A program made the position numbers and the translations under genes. The notes beneath the pieces are model-generated. The model was not told where the DNA came from. It ran no database searches and saw only the letters and a list, made by a program, of their open reading frames with translations. 64,000 nucleotides of DNA from Anniella stebbinsi (lineage: Eukaryota; Chordata; Lepidosauria; Squamata; Anniellidae): assembly GCA_029215795.1 (NCBI GenBank), contig JARDYH010000002.1, positions 42,578,001 through 42,642,000 of the forward strand, read 5' to 3'. Below, in pieces: positions 11,045 through 22,915 of this stretch (within the stretch, counting starts at the first letter, position 1; each line of letters opens with the position of its first letter).

Positions 11045-11785
11045 TGGGCTAGAGTTGTAGAGCCTATTATGTGGCAGTGATGACAGCAAAGAACAAATGG
11101 ACCATATGTGTTGGAATACAAGTTATTGTAGTAAAAAAATTGAAAAAGAACCCTTGTGAATAAAGAGAAAATAACAAATATTTTCCTGCCACAGTTGCAT
11201 TAGTACAGTGTCCTCAAATAGAACCTTTTCAAGTAGTATGGGGCCTTTTCCTACAGGCCTCTGGCATAATGAAGAACCTTCAACAATATGTTGTGATGCA
11301 TTTGCAAAAGACAACCCCCCCCCCCCACATCCGGTCTTATTTAGACTCTACTTTGCATAGAGTACAAAAACAAGATATTACCAGAGAATCATCTAGTTGC
11401 AGATGCTTGGATGAATTTTATTTATTGCAGCCTGAGAATGTGGTCAGATTTGGTGGAAAGGTGTGGTCCTTGCCAGTTGTTTGCTTAATGCTTGCCTAGC
11501 TGTGTTGTTAATATAGTAATAGTGACCTGTTGAGCCTAGGAGAGGTTCATTAGGTGACTCGATATCATTGAATCCAGACTATTATTCAACTATTACCAGC
11601 CGGTCACTGATCTCTCCTTTTGAGCAAGCTGCTGTAATGAGGGACAGTGTGCAGCTACAGATACTATTGAATAATGCAGATAATCCGGACGTGTTTTGAT
11701 CCCATCTTTGGCATGGGTTCCTGCACTGCTTTGGTTGTCTTGGTGGATGACCTGAACTAAGAGATGAAATGTAACTCTTTGTGAA
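11045..11785. other. Non-coding DNA with a C run, then CR1-adjacent sequence
   Basis: A C run lies near 11317-11328. From about 11540 the sequence may be further worn CR1, but I cannot align it to the other copies, so only 11786 onward is called CR1. Confidence 0.4.
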
Positions 11786-13190
11786 ATCATGGAAGATGGG
11801 TGAAGTGCCGGATGACTGGAGGAGGGCTAATGTTGTCCCTATCTTCAAAAAGGGCAAAAAGGAGGAACCTGGGAACTACAGACTACAGATTTTGGAGCAG
11901 ATTATAAAGAAGTCAGTCTGTAAGCACCTTGAAAAAATGCAGTGATTGCTTGAAGCCAGCATGGATTTGTCAAGAACAAATCCTGTCAGACTAATCTGTT
12001 CTCATTTTTGATCGGGTAACCTCCCTTGTGGACTATGGGAATGCTGTGGACATAGTATATCTCGACTTCAGCAAAGCTTTTGGCAAAGTGCCCCATGACA
12101 TTCTGATTAACAGACTAGTGAAAAGTGGGCTAGATGGAACAACTATTAGGTGGATCCACAGTTGGCTACAGAATCAGACTCAAAGAGTGCTTATCAATGG
12201 TACCTTCTCACACTGGGGGGAGGTAACGAACGGGGTACTGCAGGGCTCAGTCGTGGGCCCAGTGCTCTTCAACATTTTTATTAATGATTTGGATGAGGAG
12301 GTGCAGGGAATGGTTATTAAATTTGCAGATGACACAAAATTGGGTGGGATCGCTAATACCCTGGAAGATAGAAACAAACTTTAAAGTGATCTTGATAGGC
12401 TAGAGTGCTGGGCTGAAAACAACAGAATTAAATTTAATAGAGCAATGCCAAGTTCTGCACCTAGGAAAAATAAACCAAATACACAGTTACAAGATGGGGA
12501 ATACTTGACTCAGCAATATGACAAGTGAGAAGGATCTTGGAATTATTGTAGATCACAAGCTGAATATGAGCCAACAGTGTGATGTGGCTGCAAAAAAAGC
12601 AAATGCTATTTTGGGCTGCGTGAATAGAAGTATAGCTTCCAAATCGTGTGAGGCCTCATCTTGAGTATTGCATCCAGTTCTGGGCACCACACTTCAAAAA
12701 GGATGCAGACAAACTGGAGCATGTTCAGAAGAGGGCAACGAGGATGATCAGGGGTCTGGAAATAAAAGCCCTATGAAGAGAGACTGAAAGAACTGGCCAT
12801 GTTTAGCCTGGAGAAGAGAAGATTGAAGGGAGACATGATAGAGGGGAGACATGATAGCAGTCTTCAAATACTTGAAAGGTTGTCACACAGAGGAGGGCCA
12901 GGATCTCTTCTTGATCAACCCAGAGTGCAGGACATGGAATAATGGGCTCAAGTTAGAGGAAGCAAGATTCTGGCTGGACATCAGGAAAAACTTCCTGACT
13001 GTTAGAACAGTACGACAATGTAACCAATGACCTAGGGAGTTCGTGGGTTCTCCCACACTAGAGGCATTCAAGAGGCAGCTGGACAACCATCTGTCAGGTA
13101 TGCTTTAAGGTGGATTCCTGCATTGAGCAGGGGGTTGGACTCGATGGCCTTATAGGCCTCTTCCAACTGTGCTATTCTGTGATTCTATGT
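11786..13190 (+). mobile_element. CR1 LINE, 3' half
   Basis: Covers the reverse transcriptase and 3' end. It starts at GGGTGAAGTGCCGGATGACTG (the WRRANVV region of other copies) and ends CTATTCTGTGATTCTATG. A 16-bp internal duplication (GGGGAGACATGATAG) sits near 12837-12857. It is 5'-truncated and frame-broken. Compared with the minus-strand copies at 21184 and 48223 it belongs to the same subfamily. Confidence 0.92.
12028..12384 (+). pseudogene. CR1 reverse transcriptase fragment
   Basis: The longest open piece of the CR1 reverse transcriptase, 118 codons. VYLDFSKAFGKVPH is catalytic motif A with the first aspartate (a G replaces the usual D after AF). QGSVVGPVLFNIFIND is motif B. FADDTKLGG at about 12322-12348 is motif C, the catalytic aspartate pair. 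The frame stops at 12382 and resumes in other frames downstream, where further CR1 sequence has single-base losses. Non-functional. Confidence 0.9.
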
Positions 13191-13498
13191 GCCTCTATAC
13201 TCAACTGAAAACCATTTCCCATATTCCTGGAATAAGCTTGTCTAGACCATGAATGATTTTGGCAGAATTTAGCTAAAATATGGTAGAAGAACTATTTCCA
13301 GTGTAACCCTGGTTCTACTCTGCTGAGGGATAAAATGCAATCCATCTAGTAGAGCTTGCACAGAAACTAGCATGTGTTCTGATATGTGATAGCACAGCTT
13401 GCATAACATCAATTCATTCATTCAAGGAAGTGGAGTGCCCTTTTAAGAAACTTGAGATCGGAGCTTTTCCATGAATTTGAATTTTATTGCGAAAGTGA
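13191..13498. other. Non-coding DNA, nothing recognised
   Basis: No repeat or coding signal seen between the CR1 tail and the foldback element. Confidence 0.4.
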
Positions 13499-13891
13499 GC
13501 CTATCCACATTGCCTTTAAAACGACTTATATTCTGTTTACAAACTTTTTTTAAAAGTCGTTTCATTACGTGGTAGGACACACTGAGCAGTACTTACGTTT
13601 CATAGCGACTGCTTCCTCCTTTCTCAAAGCGTTCACTGGTGTCACACAGGGTTATTTCTGTGTTTTGCAGGCTGCTTGAGTTACGGAGACAGAAGTGAGC
13701 GGGTCCAGCAGCCTGCAAAACAAAAACGAAGTAGAAGAGACCCAGAATTAACCCTGTGTGACACCAGTGAACATGGAGCAGTCACTATGAAATGTAAGTA
13801 CTGCTCAGTGTGTCCTATCACGTAATGAAACGACTTAAAAACCATGTTTTTAAACAGAATATAAGTTGTTTTAATGGCAATGTGGATAGGC
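13499..13891. mobile_element. 393-bp foldback element
   Basis: Two arms of about 180 bp are inverted copies. The outer ends are GCCTATCCACATTGCC (13499) and its exact complement (13876-13891). The inner ends are TTTTGCAGGCTGCT and AGCAGCCTGCAAAA around a loop of about 30 bases at 13677-13705. Arms differ by scattered substitutions and small indels. Shared inner words include GTGTGACACCAGTGAAC and AAGTACTGCTCAGTGTGTCC. No transposase and no clear target duplication. Confidence 0.85.
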
Positions 13892-15229
13892 ACAGTAACT
13901 ACAATGGGAATTTTACTAGTTAACTATGAAGGCTGTGCTAGAGACTGGAGGAAAAGCAGGTGAGAAATGATGCTACCACAGAATCTGTGCAGTGGATTGC
14001 TTTGGTTTCCAGGGGAAAAGGAGAGGAGAATAGTAAGGGGAATTGAAACACTGACCATAGAAGGTGGGAGAGAGGGAGCGCGTTGGACCTGTCAGAGGCA
14101 GCTTCCTCGCAACATCATCAACCAGACGTGTGTTAAAGAAACAGCATACTCTTTTGTTACATCATAACAAACATCTTGCTAGAGTCCAAAGTTCTTAGTG
14201 TGCCCAGATTCAATAAATTAATGTAATCCAAACAGGAGCCAGAGGCAGGATCTTAAAGTCTAATGGTATATTCCAAAGCAGGGCCCCAAAATGGGATTCA
14301 AGGCTTTCAATAGTTCGGGGTTCAGTACCAGTGATGTTGTACTCACAAAGGAATGTCTAGTACTAGTGATGTTGTACTCACAACTTTCATGCAGGGGCAC
14401 AGTAACTAGAGATCCTTGCTTGTCAATCCAGCTCTACAAGAAAACTTAGACTGGAAACGAGAACTTCGTTTAGCTGATTGCCTTCCCCCTAGATTCTTCA
14501 GTCAGTGCCATTGTCTAGAAGAGAGCCTGAGGCAGGCCCCTTCTTGGACTAATCTGCCTTCTGCCCATTTATCAAGGAATGTTCCTCAGGCTGGGGCCCC
14601 TCAAGTGCTTTCTCCATGGCTAGATCTGACAGTATCGTGAGGAGTAGCTTCCTTCCTCTGCCTGCAATCTACTGTGAAACCAGACAGAGACTAATTCCCA
14701 ACCACCTGCCAGCCCATATCTTGACTCAGCCCTAAATTATATTCTTCTGTCTCTGAATCAGACTCTTCCTCTGAGACTGAGTCATCAGTGACACGCATGA
14801 CAGTGACTTGGTTCACACAACACAACGTGAGAGCCCACGGTCTGCAATCAGAGTTATTTTACCTATGGTGGGTGAGCGTGTTGTCTGTTGTGCAGCATGA
14901 GTTACAGAACTGCTTGGCAAGAGCAACCAAAGATGCTACCACCACTCTGCGCCTTTCAAACAATCTCTATTCCCAACATAAAGGAAGCTGGAATATCTGC
15001 CTGGCTGGACAGGAGAACTACAGGAGGAGAAGTTTGCCTGATTGGGAGCACAGTAGGTTGTTTGCATAACCACCTACTCAGCGTAGCTTGCCACAGTGTC
15101 TTTCCTTTGTTATGATCTGTCCAAAACACAAGGAGTGCAGATGTCCTTAGTGTTAGAATAAAGTCCAAAAGGGAAAAAGAGAGATTCTCCTCATCTATTG
15201 CAAAGCCTTACTAGGTGGAGTCAACTGGA
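13892..15229. other. Non-coding DNA with a local duplication
   Basis: An AGTGATGTTGTACTCACAA word is repeated about 36 bp apart near 14331-14384. Around 14800-15120 the phrase GGTTCACACAACACAACG resembles the hAT-like element at 63540, but I cannot define it. No supported gene. Confidence 0.4.
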
Positions 15230-15657
15230 AGTGAAGTGCAGAAAAGTGGACAAACAAACCAAGAGTTCAAACTAAGTCAAGCTATGTTTATCGCCGCAAG
15301 TTCCTTTTCTGGAATCACCTGGAGTTCAGAGGTGAATGAACAGGCACCCAGCACAGTGTCTGACAGAAGGATTTCCGCTGTCTTGTCTGGATTAAATTTC
15401 AATTTGTTTGTCCACATTCAGTCCAGTATTACCTCCAGGCATCAATTCTGAATGTCTACAGCTTCCCTGGAATGAGAGGAAAAGGACAGAGGGATAGTGT
15501 AGGGGTCATCCACATACTGATGACATTGAGCTCCAAATCCCTGAAATACCTCTCTCAGTTTTATGCAAATATTAAGCACCACGTGGGACAAGATGGAACC
15601 CCATGGGCCTCCAAATAAGTTAACAGCTAAAGGAATAAAACATTACCTTCTGGAACT

Positions 15658-15679
15658 CCCCCCCCCCCCCCCCCCCCCC
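15658..15679. repeat. C22 homopolymer
   Basis: Twenty-two consecutive C residues, followed by GGG, inside the L2 remnant. Confidence 0.85.
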
Positions 15680-15794
15680 GGGAAGGACTGAAGCCAGCGT
15701 AACACTATGCCATCAAGTTCAAAAGTATACAATGGTCAAAGGTATTGAAAACCACTGTAAGGTCCAGCAGAACTAATATAAAGGCAGTAGGCAT

Positions 15795-15950
15795 ATATAC
15801 ACCAGTTGCTGGGGAACATGGGTGGGAGGGTGCTGTTGCACCGTGTCGTGCTTGTAGGTCCCTGGTTGACAGCTGGCTGGCCACTATGTGAATAGAGTGC
15901 TGGACTAGATGGACCCTTGATCTGATCCAGCATGGCTCTTACGTTCTTAA
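15795..15950 (+). mobile_element. CR1-like LINE 3' end (TTCTTA-type tail)
   Basis: CTGGGGAACATGGG, GAGGGTGCTGTTGCAC, CTGGACTAGATGGACCC and GATCCAGCATGGCTC, then a worn TTACGTTCTTA end. Same family as 44873-44925 (+) and 52768-53165 (-), and different from the ATTCTATG CR1. Confidence 0.75.
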
Positions 15951-16750
15951 TAAGAATGCACTTCCCTGCCCTGTTTCCTGTGTAGGTTACCAGGAAACCA
16001 GGGCTGCTTCTGCTTCATAACTGAACCTAAAGTCAGATTGAAATGGATCTGGATAATAGCATCCAGAAAAGCCTGGAGCTAAGAAAGTACCGTACACACT
16101 CACACCTTGCCTAAAAATGGAATATTACAGACTGGTCACAAAATGTACACTATGGTGGGATTAAGGGCACTTTTTCCAATAGAGGTTTCGCTACCTCTTT
16201 CAAAGTTGCTGGGACCATACCTTCCGACATGGAGGCATTTACTACTACTGCTACCTACTTGGCCATTCCTCCTCTGTCAGTGCTTATTAGTCAATGGGTT
16301 GAATGCATTCATCGTTGATCTCTCCAAGAGTTCTGTCCACATTCTCAGGCTCCACAAATTGAAATGTATTTGCCATAGAGGCCATGAACTCCTGAGCCAC
16401 TCCTAACAGGGGGCTATGGCATGCATGTTGGAAGTTCTCCAGAACAACCCGTTTGGGTGATTCTAACATCACCCTCTACCATAGTAGAAGATTTTTTTTG
16501 GCAGTGGAGCAGGTGGTACACCCGACAGAATCCGTCCTGTCCTGAGCACCCAGCTTGAGAAATATACACTCAAAATCTGGCAACATCTGGATGACATACT
16601 TGGTGAGGGAGATAGAATCTTAATAGGCAAGTGCCACCTACCTCCCCATTCACCAGGTTGAGCCTTTTACTGTATGGAGTATCCTGCTGGACATAACTGA
16701 AAACTAGGTCTCCATGATACATATCAGATTAGCATTTTCATCTATGCAGT

Positions 16751-17334
16751 GGCTCACCAGGATTTTGCAAGTGAGGTATGAGCTACGATCTTTTTTCAAA
16801 CTTTAAATATTCTTTGGTTTCTGTCTCTGCATTGTCTAATGATACAGAAATATCAATATATAGAAATATCCCAGAATATTGTGGGGGCAGGAGAGGAATA
16901 TTGTTCAGTCCACATTTTTAAATGAACTGACCTAATTTACAGTTCTCAGACTAATACAGGGATTGGAACACAGTTATCTTTCAGATTGCACACTTCTCCA
17001 AATTTTGCAATGCAATTCTTGGCTCAAATAAGTATATCAAAGGGGAATAGATATACATTGCATATTTTATGGATAGTTGTTTATACAACCATATATTTTA
17101 TGGGGGAAATGCATACAAAATGTATATTTCATGGGGGAAATGCATACAAAATGTATATTTTATGGGGGAAAGGCAAACAATTTAAATGCAAAATTCTGTA
17201 CATTTCCCACAAAATGCACAGAAAATGGAGTGAAGCAGACCTATTATTTGAACATGTGCAAAACTGACACTGACTGGAAACAGACTGATCACTCCACCCA
17301 TAATATTAACTAACTAGTAAACAGAACTGGCTTT
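16751..17334. repeat. AT-rich DNA with a 31-bp tandem repeat
   Basis: At 17091-17175 a unit of about 31 bp (TTTTATGGGGGAAATGCATA plus ACAAAATGTATA) occurs two and a half times. The rest has no recognised content. Open frames across the repeat are by-products of its periodicity. Confidence 0.7.
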
Positions 17335-17821
17335 GTACAAGTTGGAATAGACATTAATTTGATACAGTGAAGCCGTCAAGCAAACCTATACAGCTGTCAG
17401 AGTTCACATCCACCCTATCTGAGTGAAGGCAAACCCATTGACAGCCCTAGGCATGGCTCCCGTCATAGTTCACCCCTATAGCCCCCTAAGGGATGGATGT
17501 GTCCACTCTATTTTCTTCATGGTGCCTGGCCCACAGCAGGGGACAGGCATATAACCGTGTCCTAATAATCTCCCATGGGCTGCAAACTGTGGGCTTCAAA
17601 ACTGTGCTGGTTAGGGCAATCTGCCCCTAGTGACTGAAGGTGTAACTGTCGGCTTCAGCCACATGGATACATTTAAATTAATTAATGCATTCTTTTAAAG
17701 CAAGTTGTACACCCTTAGGGTCTCCTTACTATGCATGCCAAGTTTCAGATGTCTAGGTTTCACAGGCTTGGTACTATGATTCTGATAGATAGATAGGTAG
17801 GTAGGTAGGTAGGTAGGTAGA
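17335..17821 (+). mobile_element. Unclassified retroposon-like sequence with a microsatellite tail
   Basis: A block ending in ATGCCAAGTTTCAGATGTCT and CACAGGCTTGG runs directly into (GATA)n(GGTA)n at about 17786-17820. Retroposons often end in such tails. No frame or known family; could be ordinary DNA beside a microsatellite. Confidence 0.35.
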
Positions 17822-20800
17822 CTTCTTATTATAGAAGTTCAGAGTTTATGAGAACTAGAGAAACTTATTAAATGATCTCTATCCTCTATCCTCCTCCAGT
17901 TAAGATGCTTATGTAGAGTGGCTCTACTCTTCTTTTAATCTGCCATTATAACATGTAAAACTGTCAATTACGATTTACAAACAAATGTCCACACTGAGGA
18001 AATTAAAAACAGCTCTAGTCATTTTTTGGTGTCAGCTCAGCTTGAGTCACAGAGATAGAAGACGAGGTGTAATCCCAACAGCAAACCTCCCTTGATCACC
18101 TTTGCAAATATGTTTCAGCCTGTGTATGAAACAAGTATCACTCAGGGTGTAAATGAAGGGAATTTTCACACTACTTGTATGATGAAAGCCCAATAATTTC
18201 CCACTAATACTAAGGGATTTATAATCTCTTGGTTTTGGCACAGTGTTTCTACATCAAGTAAGGTAACAGAAATATAGCAGCTGTCATTTAGTGTATGTTC
18301 GTTGTGTTTTTTCATGCTTCTAAAATGCTTACTGTGTGCAAAATGAACAATGAACGAAAATGGGTGCTTTGTCATTGGCTTTCGTCAATGACCTTCATAA
18401 ACCCCAGCCTCAGTAAAGATCACAAGATCATCATTCTGATCTCCTGTTATTAGTTGACAGGACTGTATTCTCCACTGCCTGTGTTCAGTCAAAATCTCCA
18501 AACCTTACATAAAAGTGCCTCCAGGAAATAATGGTAGTTAGACCTTGCATAAAAAAGGAAAAAGCTCTCCATTGTGGGTATGTTGTATACCATAAAAATA
18601 TGTTGCATGTTTTTGACATCTAGCAATTTGGATGTACATATAAGTGAGTGTCGCATGCACCTTATGGACAGCGTGACTATAGCCAATAGCTTTTGGTGGC
18701 CAGGCAGAGAGTGCAATAGTTTTAATAAATGTAATTAATTTTTAAAGAAATGTTTCATTAGTAGTCGCCAGTCTTTAAACTGGGGCAGCCAATTCTAATC
18801 AAATCAATTAGGAATTTGAATTACAATTTTTACTTTGCTTAAAAGTGAAAGTAAACCTTTAGTAATGCAAATCTGTTCACTTTTTAGCAGGCCAGGGAGC
18901 TATTTGAGAATAATTTGGAAGAACTATGTTGGATTAGTTCTTCATTATATAGGATTGCACAGTGTTCGAAACTAAGCTGTATTTGTGTTCAATAACCTCA
19001 GGATAAAAGTTTCTAAACATATGTCTTAGAAGCTATGAAATATGTAAAAGCCCCTTCCCAATATTAGGAACTTTGGATTTCAACAGCCTGCTTCATCTCC
19101 AGATCATATGTCATTTGTATGCGGTTGAGTGTTCTTTCATCGTTCTATTACAACTGTACATTATTTCTTTTTTCACATGTTATGATTTTTCTTCCATTTC
19201 ATTGAGGTTATTGTTGCAGTTATCTAATTACATTCTAAGTCAAATAGTACATCTTAGAATTCAGCAGCAAATGCAAAAATGCATTGATAACAATCTCTAA
19301 GTCTTTAATAATGTTGATTTTACTGGGATTTGGAGGATATAATGGGTGTGCTCTCCAAATACATAAAATAAAATTAGCACAGCAATCCCAAATGTCATAA
19401 GATTAGGATGAATTCTAAATTAGTAGCATTAGCATTAAAACAATTTCACAGTGTATTCCAGTTCTCCTCTAGGTTATGGTTTATGGAAACCAGGGATTTT
19501 CTATTTTTAACTGAGAAACAGAACAATTTGGAATTATTTTATGGAAAACTGTGTGACATAAGAGGAGTTTCTACAGTTGCCCAGATACTTTGGTTTCATT
19601 TATAAGAAGAATATGATTTGCCTAGTGGTGGGTAATGTTTTTGGTCCTACAGACATAGTAAACCCATTCTCTGCCATATGCTAGGGTGATCCTTGCTATC
19701 TCAGAAAATTATAGGATAACACTTCACTTTGCTATATAAAATTTGCAAAATCTGCTCCTGCTCATTAGTCTGAGCAAGTTATCTCTCCAGGGAGGACAAA
19801 GCTGCTACTTTACTGCCTGTTTATGAATTCCCATCTGCCCTTCTCCTCTCATACATGTCATGTGGTCTTCTTAACAAACTTCATGATACTCTGACTCCCG
19901 TGTCCCTCCCCACCCCTTCCCCCATGGCCCTGATCGTTCTATAATTTAGGAGCCAATTGCAATGCATCATGCTTGTCCACTTGAAGGAAGTTTCACTTAT
20001 AGCGATGATAGAACTGGCACCTCAAGAATGATTTTTTTAAAAAAATGTGGACATGATATTTATGTGAAATAACCATTTATGGATCAGCTACCACAGAGAG
20101 TTTCCTGTCATGTAATGCATTAGCCATCAATGATAATAAGCTGGTGTACCATTTTGTGACTATCCCTAAGCTGATTTTATAAACTTGACTGCTAGCTTCT
20201 GCAAAAGAGGAGGTTAGCGGAAATATACACCTGCTGCCTAGCTCTTGCCTATCCCTTTTGCTACCTCAGCCTCTTTATCCTTTTTTTATGTCACTGACTA
20301 TGAACAGCTGAAGGAGATTTTTGATAGCAGATGCTAGTCTACCCATGCCCACCCATGTTCTAGGTTGAGCACAATTGGGGTTGGAAAGGCAGGAGACCCG
20401 GAAAGAAACTAGGTCATTTGGAACTCTTACATTTGGGGGGGGGGGGGAATTGAGATGAAGAGAATTTTAGAAACACCTCTGTGAAAATCTTGTATAGCAG
20501 CGAAAATGGAAAAGGAACAACAAACAAGTAGTACTATTTTGGTTTTTTTGGTTCTGTTTTCAGGGAAATGACTTGATGCCATGTGCTTGTTTAGTGTTTA
20601 TGTCTGAGAAAGGAAGACAAAAAAGACAGAGACCTTTATTGAGATTGGAAGATTAACCTATAGATACTGAAAGTCTGACAGGATGCAAAATGAGGAAAGC
20701 AACAGCTTAGACTCAAAGGAACACATTCTTGGAAAATTGACTTGTCATATATACAGTAATATTGTTGTACACAAGCTTTTTAACTATTTAGTGATATTTT

Positions 20801-21183
20801 GTAATGTGTAGTTAACTGAATTTATTTCCATTCTGATATAATTTGCCAATGAAATTTGTTTGCCAGGCAGCCAAACCTATCAGATAAACTGACAGGGGAA
20901 TGGAAACTTCAAAAGAAGGCACATTAAATTGCTTAGAAATAGCCGGGAAGCTTTAACAGCTCTCTTGGCTGTTGCACAATGGGATGCAAGAATTGCAATA
21001 ATGTTCTCCTTCCATCTGGTGCCTTCAAATGTGCTGCATTCATTATTCTAAGCAAACTGTTTGCTTGTGTGTTCATGTGTGGCTGGCCAGTATTTTCTTA
21101 GAAAATCCTTCGATGGGAACATAGTCTTCTTTAGGATGGTAGTTATTTCATGAACTAACTCTCAGAAACAGGATGCTGGGCTT
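17822..21183. other. Repeat-poor 3.4-kb stretch
   Basis: No LINE tail, MITE or tandem repeat recognised except a G run near 20437. Open frames are short and lack splice signals. It may contain unannotated regulatory DNA; nothing in it can be named from sequence alone. Confidence 0.4.
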
Positions 21184-21511
21184 AGAATCATAGAATAGTA
21201 AAGTTGGAAGGGGCTATTGAGTCTAACTCCCTACTCAATGCAGGAATCCACCTTAAAGCATACATGACAGATGGCTGTCCATCTGACTCTTGAATGCCTC
21301 TTGTGTAGGAGAGCCCACTACCTCCCTAGGTAAGTGGTTCCATTATTGTTCTGCTCTAACAGTCAGGAAGTTTTTTCTGATGATCAGCCTGAATCTGGCT
21401 TCCTGTAACTTGAGCCCATTATCCCGTGTCCTGCACTCTGGGATGATCGAGAAGAGATCCTGGCCCTCCTCTGTGTGACAACATTTCAAGTACTTGAAGA
21501 GTGGTATCATA

Positions 21512-22535
21512 TCAATGCAGCCCAAAATTGCATTTGCTTTTTTTTGCATCCACATCACATTGTTGGTTCATATTTAGCTTGTTATCAACAACAATTCTAA
21601 AATCCTTCTCGCTTGTCATATTGCTGAGCCAAGTATCCCCCATCTTGTAACTGTGCATTTGTTTTCTTTTTCCTAGGTGTAGGACTTGGTATTGATCTCT
21701 ATTAAATTTCATTCTGTTGTTTTCAGCCCAGCATTCCAGTCTGTCAAGATCACTTTGAAGTTTGTTTCTGTCTTCCAGGGTATTAGCTATCCCACCCGAT
21801 TTTGTGTCATCTGCAAATTTGATGAGCATTTCTTGTACCTCCTTGTCCAAGCCTTTAATAAAAATGATGAAAAGCACTGGGCCCAAGACTAACCCAGTGG
21901 TGCCCCGTTCATTACCTTCCCCAAGTTTGAGAAGGTACCATTGATAGGCCCTCTTTGAGTTCAGTTCTGTACCCAATTGTGAATGCACCTAATAGTTGTT
22001 CCATCTAGCCCACTTCTAGCTAATTTGCTAATCAGAATATCATGGAGCACTCTGTCCAAAGATTTGCTGAAATCAAGCTACATTATGTCCATAGCATTCC
22101 CACAGTCCACAAGGGAGGTTATCTGATTAAAAAAGAGAACAGATTAGTCTGGCAGGATTTGTTCTTGATAAATCCATGTTGGCTTCTAGTAATCACTGCA
22201 TTGTTTTCAAGGTGCATACAGATTGGCTTCTTCATAATCTGCTCCAAAGTTTTCCCAGGGATGGATGACAGACTAATTGGTCTGTAGATCCCAGGGTCCT
22301 CCTTTTTGCCCTTTTTGAAGATAGAGACAACATTAGCCCTCCTCCAGTCATTGGGCACTTCATCCGTCCTCTTTGATTTCAAAAAGATAATAGACAGTAG
22401 TTCTTTGAGTTCTTCTGCCAGTTCCTTTACTACTCTAGGATGCAGTTCATTGGGCCCTGGAGATTTGTACTCGTTCAAAGTAGTTAGGTGTTCCTTGGCC
22501 AAGCTGCAATCTTGCCCCTTCGGCTTGTATTTCAT
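21512..22535 (-). pseudogene. CR1 reverse transcriptase pseudogene
   Basis: The upstream piece (22535-22119) has KSPGPNELHPRVVKELAEEL, WRRANVVSIFKKGKKEDPG and YRPISLSSIPGKTLEQI, then HGFIKNKSCQTNL: fingers and the start of the palm of a LINE reverse transcriptase. The downstream piece (21988-21512) has VLGPVLFIIFIKGLD, FADDTKSGG (catalytic D pair near 21809-21814) and WAENNRMKFNRDQYQVLHLG. The motif A segment between them is frame-broken. Stops and shifts make it inactive. Confidence 0.9.
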
Positions 22536-22575
22536 GTTTGGCAGCTTTTGCTTCCTTTAAAATCAAGAACTCAAG

Positions 22576-22577
<2 letters not shown>

Positions 22578-22620
<43 letters not shown>

Positions 22621-22770
22621 TTATAACCTGCCTCTCCCTACGGATCGAGGCGGGGAACACAATGCAGATACAAACATGACAAAGTTACAAAATTTAAAAC
22701 AAGAGAAACACATCATTAAAACATTTAAAATTCATCTGGATAGGCCTGCCGGAAGAGTCACTTGACATGG
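22578..22770 (-). mobile_element. L2 3' end with (TAA)n tail, inserted in CR1
   Basis: A (TAA)n run (22578-22622) is followed by CCTGCCTCTCCCTACGGATC and GATAGGCCTGCCGGAAGAG. These match the L2 copy at 60721-61240 in the same order and orientation. Very short, 5'-truncated. Confidence 0.85.
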
Positions 22771-22915
22771 TCACTTTCCCCCAAAGTCCCATAACTGCTA
22801 CTTGATCCACTAAGTCATCTCTAATGGTCAGAATCAAGTCAATGATAGCTGGTCCTCTAGTTCCTTCCTCCACTTTTTTTAGGAGAAAATTATCAGCAAC
22901 ACATGCTAGGAATTA

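Larger units (their letters stand above)
15230..16750 (-). mobile_element. L2-clade LINE reverse transcriptase region, degenerate
   Basis: Read on the minus strand, about 15790-15700 gives LVLLDLTVVFNTFDH, a clear match to the L2 motif A pattern LLDLSAAFDTVDH, with the catalytic D changed to N. Upstream (15960-16080) and downstream (15480-15650) follow the L2 order: a worn SGLK region, then antisense HQYADD-side sequence. Many stops. A CR1-like 3' end (15795-15950) interrupts it, and a 22-bp C run lies at 15658. Confidence 0.65.
21184..22915 (-). mobile_element. CR1 LINE, 3' half, split by an L2 3' end
   Basis: Reverse-strand CR1 whose 3' tail begins at AGAATCATAGAATAG (21184). It continues through the reverse transcriptase to about 22577, is interrupted to about 22770, and resumes at TTTCCCCCAAAGTCCCATAAC, which matches 50205 onward of the other copy. 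The order on both sides is continuous in CR1 terms, so the L2 piece was inserted later. Confidence 0.9.

Noticed and set aside
16986..17313. Open frames with repeated GGNAY or HTKCIF words
   Set aside because: By-product of the 31-bp tandem repeat at 17091-17175.
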